Shown here piece by piece: positions 59,001-64,000 of a stretch of 64,000 bases of DNA. The stretch comes from an uncultured Butyricicoccus sp. (lineage in GTDB: Bacteria > Bacillota > Clostridia > Oscillospirales > Butyricicoccaceae): NCBI GenBank assembly GCA_934532985.1, contig CAKTAV010000006.1, forward strand, positions 1 through 64,000. The letters are read 5' to 3'. A program made the translations under genes and the position numbers. The notes under the pieces were generated by a model, which saw only the letters and a list, made by a program, of their open reading frames with translations, did not search any database and was not told the origin of the DNA. The first letter of the stretch is position 1; every line of letters begins with the position of its first letter.

Positions 59001-60276
59001 TCTGATTTCTTCGGTCTCCGGTCTGCGCGGCACCGTTCGCATTCCGGGCGACAAGTCCATTTCCCACCGTGCCATCATGCTGGGCGCGCTGTCCTCCGGC
59101 GACACGCACATCACCGGATTTCTGATGGGTGACGATTGTCTGTCCACGATTGACTGCTTCCGCAAAATGGGCGTGCAGATCGACGTTTTCGACGAGGAGG
59201 TCGTCGTGCATGGTGTCGGCCTGCGCGGCTTGCAGGCGCCGTATGAATGGCTGTATACTGGCAATTCCGGTACCACCACACGTCTGATGACCGGCATTCT
59301 CGCCGGGCAGACCTTTATGACTACAGTGGATGGCGACGATTCTATTCAGCAGCGTCCAATGGGACGTATCCTCACCCCACTGCATGAAATGGGTGCGGAC
59401 ATCGCCGGACGGCAGGACAACTACTGTCCGCTGACGATTTTCCCGTCCAGCCTGCACGGCATCCGCTACGATATGCCGGTTGCCTCGGCACAGGTCAAGT
59501 CCGCCGTCCTACTCGCCGGATTATACGCCGACTCCCCGACCACCGTTGTGGAGCCGGCCCCGTCCCGTGACCACACCGAGCGCATGCTGCGCGCATTGGG
59601 CACGGACATTCACACGGAGGGCAATCTCATCACGCTTACCCCGCCGCAGGAGCTGCACGCCGTGGATGTTGCCGTGCCGGGTGATATTTCGTCCGCCGCA
59701 TACTTCCTCGTCGCGGGCTGCATTGTTCCCAACAGCGAAATTTTGATTCAAAACATCGGCGTCAACCCGACGCGCACCGGTATTCTGGACGCACTGGAGG
59801 CGATGGGCGCCGACATCACCCGCGAAAACGAGCGCGACGGTGTCGAGCCGGTCTGCGACCTCCGCGTGCGGTCGTCTCACCTGCACGGCACGGTGATCGG
59901 CGGCGATTTGATTCCGCGCCTGATTGATGAAATCCCAGTACTCGCTGTCGCGGCGGCCTTCGCCGAGGGCGAGACGGTATTCTGTGACGCACAAGAGCTG
60001 AAGGTCAAGGAATCCAACCGCATCGCGACGATGACGGCAGAACTGGCGAAAACCGGCGCGGATATCACCGAAACCGACGACGGTATGCGCATCCACGGCG
60101 GCAAGCCGCTGCACGGCGCGGACTTTGCAAGCTATGCTGACCACCGCGTCGCCATGAGCATGGCGGTCTGTGCGCTCGCCTGCTCCGGTGCTTCGACAAT
60201 TGACAATCCGGAATGCGCCGCGATTTCGTATCCGAACTTTTTTGACACCTTATCTGCACTGGAGGCAAACACATAA
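58987..60276 (+). CDS. aroA: 3-phosphoshikimate 1-carboxyvinyltransferase (EPSP synthase)
   Basis: 429 residues. Transfers enolpyruvyl from PEP to shikimate 3-phosphate. LRGTVRIPGDKSISHRAIMLGAL near 14-36 (PEP-binding), TGNSGTTTRLMTGIL near 92, QVKSAVLLAGLYADSPT, and KESNRIATMTAELAKTG near 342. Ribosome site GAGGAGGG lies in the end of pheA. It ends by overlapping aroEK by 1 bp. Confidence 0.96.
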   Translation: MKPTDLISSVSGLRGTVRIPGDKSISHRAIMLGALSSGDTHITGFLMGDDCLSTIDCFRKMGVQIDVFDEEVVVHGVGLRGLQAPYEWLYTGNSGTTTRLMTGILAGQTFMTTVDGDDSIQQRPMGRILTPLHEMGADIAGRQDNYCPLTIFPSSLHGIRYDMPVASAQVKSAVLLAGLYADSPTTVVEPAPSRDHTERMLRALGTDIHTEGNLITLTPPQELHAVDVAVPGDISSAAYFLVAGCIVPNSEILIQNIGVNPTRTGILDALEAMGADITRENERDGVEPVCDLRVRSSHLHGTVIGGDLIPRLIDEIPVLAVAAAFAEGETVFCDAQELKVKESNRIATMTAELAKTGADITETDDGMRIHGGKPLHGADFASYADHRVAMSMAVCALACSGASTIDNPECAAISYPNFFDTLSALEANT

Positions 60277-61655
60277 TGATTCTCACCATGGACGAATTCC
60301 GCGCCTATGAGCCAAAACACACGACGTTTGCGCTCTTTGGTCATCCCATCGGTCACACGATGTCGCCGGAGCTTCATGCCTCCCTTTTTCACGCTTCCGA
60401 ACAGGATTGCGACTATTTTGCTGTCGATGTGCCGCCGGAGCAGCTGGGCGAAGCGATGGAGATCGCCCGCCGCAAGTGCCGCGGCTTGAATCTGACCATC
60501 CCGCACAAAAAGGCTGTGTTTGACTATCTAGATGCCGTCAATGAGACGGCGCGTGACCTCGGCTCGGTCAATACCGTACACTTTACCGACGGTGAGGCCA
60601 TCGGCTACAACACCGACATTTCCGGTTTTTCCGGTTCGCTGGAGTTCGACCATGTCTCCCTGTCCGGAAAGCTTGCCGTTCTGTGCGGATACGGTGGTGT
60701 CTCCCGTGTGATGGGCTACCATCTCGCCGCATCCGGCGCACGTGTGATCATCACTGGACGCAACCTCACTAAGGCAAAGCATCTGCGCAATGAACTGCGC
60801 CAGCTTCTGCCGGAGGCAGACATCGAAATCATGTCGTCCACACAGCTACCGCGCGCCACCGCTATTGTCGTCAACGGCACACCGCTTGGCATGTATCCCA
60901 ACGAGGAAAACAGCCCGCTGGCGGCTCTGCCTGTCGGCACGAAATATGTCTTTGATGCCATCTACAACCCGCCGACCACGGCGCTGATGAAGCTGGCACG
61001 TCACGGCTGCAAGACGCGCAATGGTCTGCTCATGCTGGTGCTGCAAGCGGCCTATGCGCAAACCATCTGGCTGGGCACGCAGTTTGACTCCAGCGCTCTC
61101 GGCAGCATTCTGCGCCGCTTAGAGGGTGCCATGGCGAAAAAGCGTCTGCAAAGCCTGTATGGCAAGTCCAATATTGTCCTGTGCGGCTTCATGGGCAGCG
61201 GCAAGACGACCATCGGACGCAAGCTCGCCCGGGCACTGGGCTGTGAGTTCATTGACGCCGATCAATATTTGGAGCAGCGGGAAAACCGTTCGATTTCCTC
61301 CATCTTTGACCAAATCGGCGAGACGGGATTCCGCGATATCGAGACCGACTGCGCCCGTGAGCTGTCGGAGAAAACCGACTGCGTGATTGCGCTTGGCGGC
61401 GGTGCGGTTCTGCGTCCGGAAAATGTCGAGCTGTACAAGAAAAATGGCATTCTTGTTCATCTGAACACGCCATTTTATCGCATTGTACAGAACCTCAGCC
61501 GTGATACCTCGCGCCCGCTGCTCAAGGGCGACAAGGAAAAGCAGACGCGCAAGCTGTATCAGCAGCGCAAGGAAATCTATCGCTCGGTTGCAGATCGCTC
61601 GGTCACCGGCACGCGAATTTCCGAGCTCGTTAGCGCGGTATTTTCCGCTATTTAA
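60276..61655 (+). CDS. Shikimate dehydrogenase - shikimate kinase fusion (AroE-AroK)
   Basis: 459 residues. Residues 1-280 are AroE: FALFGHPIGHTMSPELHASLF near 18-38, LNLTIPHKKAVFDYLD with catalytic Lys, GYNTDISGF with Asp, and NADP loop CGYGGVSRVMG. Residues about 290-459 are shikimate kinase: Walker A LCGFMGSGKTTIGRKLA near 306, SISSIFDQIGETGFRDIE, ALGGGAVLRPENVE, and RPLLKG. It would carry two consecutive-by-one steps (dehydroshikimate to shikimate to shikimate-3-P) in one chain. ATG 60276 overlaps aroA's stop. No aroD is in the operon. Confidence 0.94.
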   Translation: MILTMDEFRAYEPKHTTFALFGHPIGHTMSPELHASLFHASEQDCDYFAVDVPPEQLGEAMEIARRKCRGLNLTIPHKKAVFDYLDAVNETARDLGSVNTVHFTDGEAIGYNTDISGFSGSLEFDHVSLSGKLAVLCGYGGVSRVMGYHLAASGARVIITGRNLTKAKHLRNELRQLLPEADIEIMSSTQLPRATAIVVNGTPLGMYPNEENSPLAALPVGTKYVFDAIYNPPTTALMKLARHGCKTRNGLLMLVLQAAYAQTIWLGTQFDSSALGSILRRLEGAMAKKRLQSLYGKSNIVLCGFMGSGKTTIGRKLARALGCEFIDADQYLEQRENRSISSIFDQIGETGFRDIETDCARELSEKTDCVIALGGGAVLRPENVELYKKNGILVHLNTPFYRIVQNLSRDTSRPLLKGDKEKQTRKLYQQRKEIYRSVADRSVTGTRISELVSAVFSAI

Positions 61656-61674
61656 AAGAAAGGACAGGATTGTC

Positions 61675-62220
61675 ATGGAATGTCTGGATATTGTGGACGA
61701 AGCCGGAAATCCGACCGGTGAAACCATAGAACGGGAGCAGGCACATGCCCGCGGCGTTCGGCATCGCACATCGCATGTCTGGATTGCACGCCGCCGCGAG
61801 GGACAGATTCAAATCCTTCTGCAAAAGCGCAGCCTCAACAAGGATTCCCATCCCGGAGAGTATGACATTTCCAGCGCCGGACACATTCCTGCCGGTGTTG
61901 ACTTCGTCCCCTCTGCCCTGCGCGAATTGCAGGAAGAGCTTGGCGTGTCCGCTTCCGCTGACCAACTGATTCTCTGTGGACAGCGTCATTTCACCTTTGA
62001 CTCTGTCTTTCACGGCAAGCCGTTCCACGACAACCAGATCAGCAACATTTACCTGCTCTGGCTGGATCGGGAAGAAAGCGACTTTACGGTACAGGAATCT
62101 GAAATCTCCAGCGTACGCTGGATGAATTTTGACGACTGCCTGTATGGCGTGGAGCACAACACCTTTCCTCATTGCATTTACCCGGAGGAACTGCGCATCA
62201 TCGCACAGCACTTTACATAA
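61675..62220 (+). CDS. NUDIX hydrolase (isopentenyl-diphosphate isomerase-like subgroup)
   Basis: 181 residues from ATG 61675. N-terminal MECLDIVDEAGNPTGE and VRHRTSHVWI are typical of the IDI-like NUDIX hydrolases. The NUDIX box is GHIPAGVDFVPSALRELQEELG (about 76-97); its GX5EX7REUXEEXGU core has Val/Asp changes before REL but keeps the EE pair. It follows aroEK by 19 bp with AAAGGA upstream, so it is likely at the end of the aromatic operon. Substrate unknown. Confidence 0.85.
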   Translation: MECLDIVDEAGNPTGETIEREQAHARGVRHRTSHVWIARRREGQIQILLQKRSLNKDSHPGEYDISSAGHIPAGVDFVPSALRELQEELGVSASADQLILCGQRHFTFDSVFHGKPFHDNQISNIYLLWLDREESDFTVQESEISSVRWMNFDDCLYGVEHNTFPHCIYPEELRIIAQHFT

Positions 62221-62236
62221 TGCACTAAACACGCGC

Positions 62237-62280
62237 AAAAAAAGGCGTGATTTCCACTTTGGAAATCACGCCTCATTTTA
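62237..62280. terminator. Bidirectional terminator between the aromatic operon and nadA
   Basis: Perfect 12-bp stem GGCGTGATTTCC / GGAAATCACGCC, 5-nt loop, A-run at 62237-62243 on one side and TCATTTTATTT on the other. Confidence 0.9.
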
Positions 62281-62304
62281 TTTCTTCGATTATCTTCCGA
62301 ACAA

Positions 62305-63219
62305 TCAGCCGCCGCGGCGGATCATCTCGTCGATGCAGTGCTTGGCTGCCAGACGGGTCTCCTCATCCATGAGGATCTCATCGCCGCCCTGGCCCTGCAA
62401 TACATGCAGAACGTCAACCAGCGTCGTGGTCTTCATGTTCGGGCAAATCAGCTCCTTGGTCAGCGGGTAGAACTTCTTGTCCGGGCACTCATACTGCAGG
62501 TGCTCCGCAATGCTGATCTCCGTGCCAATGATGAACTCCTTGGCGTCCGACTGCTTGGCATAGTTCATGATGCCAGAGGTCGAGCCAACGTAATCCGCCT
62601 GATCGGCAACCGCCGGCTGACATTCCGGATGAACCAGCAGCAGTGCATTCGGATGCAGCGCACGCGCCTCATCCACTGCCTTCTTCGGCACGCGGGCATG
62701 AATCGGACATCCGCCCTGCAGCAGCTTGATTTCCTTATCCGGGCACTGCTTGGCAACAAACGCGCCGAGGTTGCAGTCCGGGATGAACAGGATCTTGTCC
62801 TCTTCCATCTCGCTGACAATCTTAACGGCCGACGAAGAGGTAACACAGACATCACAAATCGTCTTGAGTGCTGCTGTGGTGTTGATGTACGCAACAACCG
62901 CATAGTCCGGATACTGTGCCTTGACCATCGAGATCATTTCGCGATCCATCTGCTCTGCCATCGGGCAGCCAGCAATCGGATTAGACAGATATACATTCTT
63001 TTCCGGCGAGAGAATCTTTACGGTCTCTGCCATGAAGCGCACGCCGCACATCAGTACGTTCTGATTAGAGACGCCTGCCGCCTTTACGCTCAGCGCATAG
63101 GAGTCACCCGTGAAGTCTGCGATCTCGCAGATCTCACGCGCCTGATACGAGTGCGCCAGAATACAGAAGTCCTTTTCCTTCTTCAGGCGAAGAATTTCGT
63201 CTTGAATTTCACGAATCAT
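62305..63219 (-). CDS. nadA: Quinolinate synthase
   Basis: 304 residues from ATG 63219 (AGGAAGG upstream). Condenses iminoaspartate with DHAP to quinolinate using a [4Fe-4S] cluster. HSYQAREICEIADFTGDSYAL near 21-41, VLMCGVRFMAETVKIL (first cluster Cys), CVTSSSAV, FIPDCNLGAFVA, VHPECQP, GSTSGI, GTEISI, and ELICPNMKTTTL (third Cys). Single gene; nadB and nadC are not here. Confidence 0.96.
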   Translation of the reverse strand: MIREIQDEILRLKKEKDFCILAHSYQAREICEIADFTGDSYALSVKAAGVSNQNVLMCGVRFMAETVKILSPEKNVYLSNPIAGCPMAEQMDREMISMVKAQYPDYAVVAYINTTAALKTICDVCVTSSSAVKIVSEMEEDKILFIPDCNLGAFVAKQCPDKEIKLLQGGCPIHARVPKKAVDEARALHPNALLLVHPECQPAVADQADYVGSTSGIMNYAKQSDAKEFIIGTEISIAEHLQYECPDKKFYPLTKELICPNMKTTTLVDVLHVLQGQGGDEILMDEETRLAAKHCIDEMIRRGG

Positions 63220-63285
63220 TGTATAATTCCTTCCTCTTGGAAACGTATTTTCGAATGAAATATGCCTTGTGGCAAATTTGCTATT

Positions 63286-63314
63286 ATTATAACATATCCT
63301 CTGCCAAACGTAAA
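63286..63314 (-). promoter_or_regulatory. Promoter of nadA
   Basis: On the minus strand TTTACG (63309-63314), 17-bp spacer, TATAAT (63286-63291). Confidence 0.65.
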
Positions 63315-63325
63315 GCAAAACACGC

Positions 63326-63360
63326 AAACGGGCGGAAACTGATTGAGTCTCCGCCTGTTT
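63326..63360 (-). terminator. Terminator of metY
   Basis: On the minus strand AAACAGGCGGA pairs with TCCGCCCGTTT around a 13-nt loop (one wobble), followed by GCGTGTTTTGC. Confidence 0.7.
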
Positions 63361-63436
63361 TGCCATAATATGTTTTATTTTACTATATCTACACGATGGA
63401 ACTTTTCCGTCTCAAACATGCTTTATGCTGCAAATT

Positions 63437-64000
63437 TTACTCTGCAATCGCCTTGAATGCCTGATCCAGATCCCAAATAATATCCTCGTAATGCTCGGTA
63501 CCGATCGAAAGGCGAATCGTATTCGGCAGGATACCCTGATCTGCCAGCTCCTCTGCGGTGCACTGGCTGTGGGTGGTGGTAGCCGGATGGATAACCAGCG
63601 ACTTTACGTCTGCAACGTTTGCCAGAATCGAGAAGATCTTCAGGTGGTCAATGAAAGCCTTTGCTTCCTTCTCGCCGCCCTTGATGTTGAACGTGAAGAT
63701 GGAGCCTGCACCGTTCGGGAAGTACTCGTTGTACAGCTTCTTGTACTTCGGGTCGATGGACGGATGGTGAATCTCTTCTACCAGCGGCTGGGACTGGAGG
63801 TACTCCAGAACCTTCTTGGTGTTCTCGACATGGCGCTCTACACGCAGAGACAGCGTCTCCAGACCCTGCAAGAGCAGGAATGCATTGAACGGGGAAAGGG
63901 TTGCACCAGTGTCACGCAGCAGGATCGCGCGGATGTAGGTGGTGAATGCTGCCGGTCCTACCGCATCAACAAAGCTAACGCCGTGGTAGCTCGGGTTCGG
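63437..64000 (-). CDS. metY: O-acetylhomoserine sulfhydrylase, C-terminal part (partial)
   Basis: 188 residues are visible; the N-terminal part with the PLP lysine lies beyond 64000. The segment reads PNPSYHGVSFVDAVGPAAF at the edge, then RDTGATLSPFNAFLLLQGLE, HVENTKKVLEYLQ, FTFNIKGGEKEAKAFIDHL and a C-terminal SLVIHPATTTHSQ with TIRLSIGTEHYEDI, all diagnostic of the Cys/Met-metabolism PLP family, MetY type. It makes homocysteine from O-acetylhomoserine and sulfide. CysD/MetY naming follows the GPAAF-TTYIRA motif. Confidence 0.92.
   Translation of the reverse strand, partial: PNPSYHGVSFVDAVGPAAFTTYIRAILLRDTGATLSPFNAFLLLQGLETLSLRVERHVENTKKVLEYLQSQPLVEEIHHPSIDPKYKKLYNEYFPNGAGSIFTFNIKGGEKEAKAFIDHLKIFSILANVADVKSLVIHPATTTHSQCTAEELADQGILPNTIRLSIGTEHYEDIIWDLDQAFKAIAE

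Overview
The window looks like chromosome from a spore-forming Gram-positive anaerobe of the Clostridia, probably an Oscillospirales/Butyricicoccaceae-type gut bacterium (the family is a guess). Reasons: half of a sporulation sigma-K gene next to a recombinase, two T-box leaders, no outer-membrane genes, strong AGGAGG ribosome sites, consensus TTGACA/TATAAT promoters, secreted CotH/Big2 proteins and an ApbE/FMN-binding locus. Nearly all of it is ordinary chromosomal backbone; there is no prophage, CRISPR array or insertion sequence.

Layout. 1-523: the C-terminus of a large serine recombinase runs directly into the 3' half of sigK, the junction expected for a skin-like intervening element lying to the left. 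574-3665: a TudS/DUF523 protein, then a small exopolysaccharide-type operon (CpsC-like, CpsD-like, degenerate SGNH protein). 3666-4496: a hairpin- and repeat-rich gap. 4497-8377: a folate operon (DHFR-FolC fusion, HD protein, FolP, FolB-FolK fusion). 8527-12180: DegV, a 43-residue membrane protein, IlvC, PspC and a secreted NlpC/P60 peptidase, then tRNA-Ser(GGA). 12775-19210: DUF3783, rhodanese-TtcA fusion, Na/Pi symporter, AAA-CYTH protein, cysteine synthase and a DUF2383-like helical protein. 19250-27557: a PAS/SARP-like regulator, an unknown protein with an NhaD/ArsB-type transporter, PlsC, DNA glycosylase, ClC channel and BI-1.

27715-36951 is the secreted/redox region: a CotH-kinase surface protein, a NapH-type polyferredoxin, a one-domain FMN-binding protein, a five-domain FMN-binding protein, the ApbE flavin transferase that would load them, and a Tp47-like Big2 protein. 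Together they look like a flavin-based electron path from the membrane to the cell exterior. 37206-43743: HemB, TrkA-TrkH potassium uptake and RuvC-RuvA-RuvB. 43912-50928: a PLP lyase, then aminotransferase-TrpS-WecA/TagO-WecB-LolA-like.

51186-63219: a small export protein, peptide deformylase and a stand-alone TrpB2 behind a tryptophan T-box. Head-to-head with it, a phenylalanine T-box precedes the aromatic operon aroF-aroB-aroC-pheA-aroA-aroEK-NUDIX; aroD and tyrA are absent. NadA and the partial MetY end the window. Two repeat classes recur in the gaps: GGTCTGTTGCA-type hairpins at gene ends, and a GC-rich repeat of about 110 bp.
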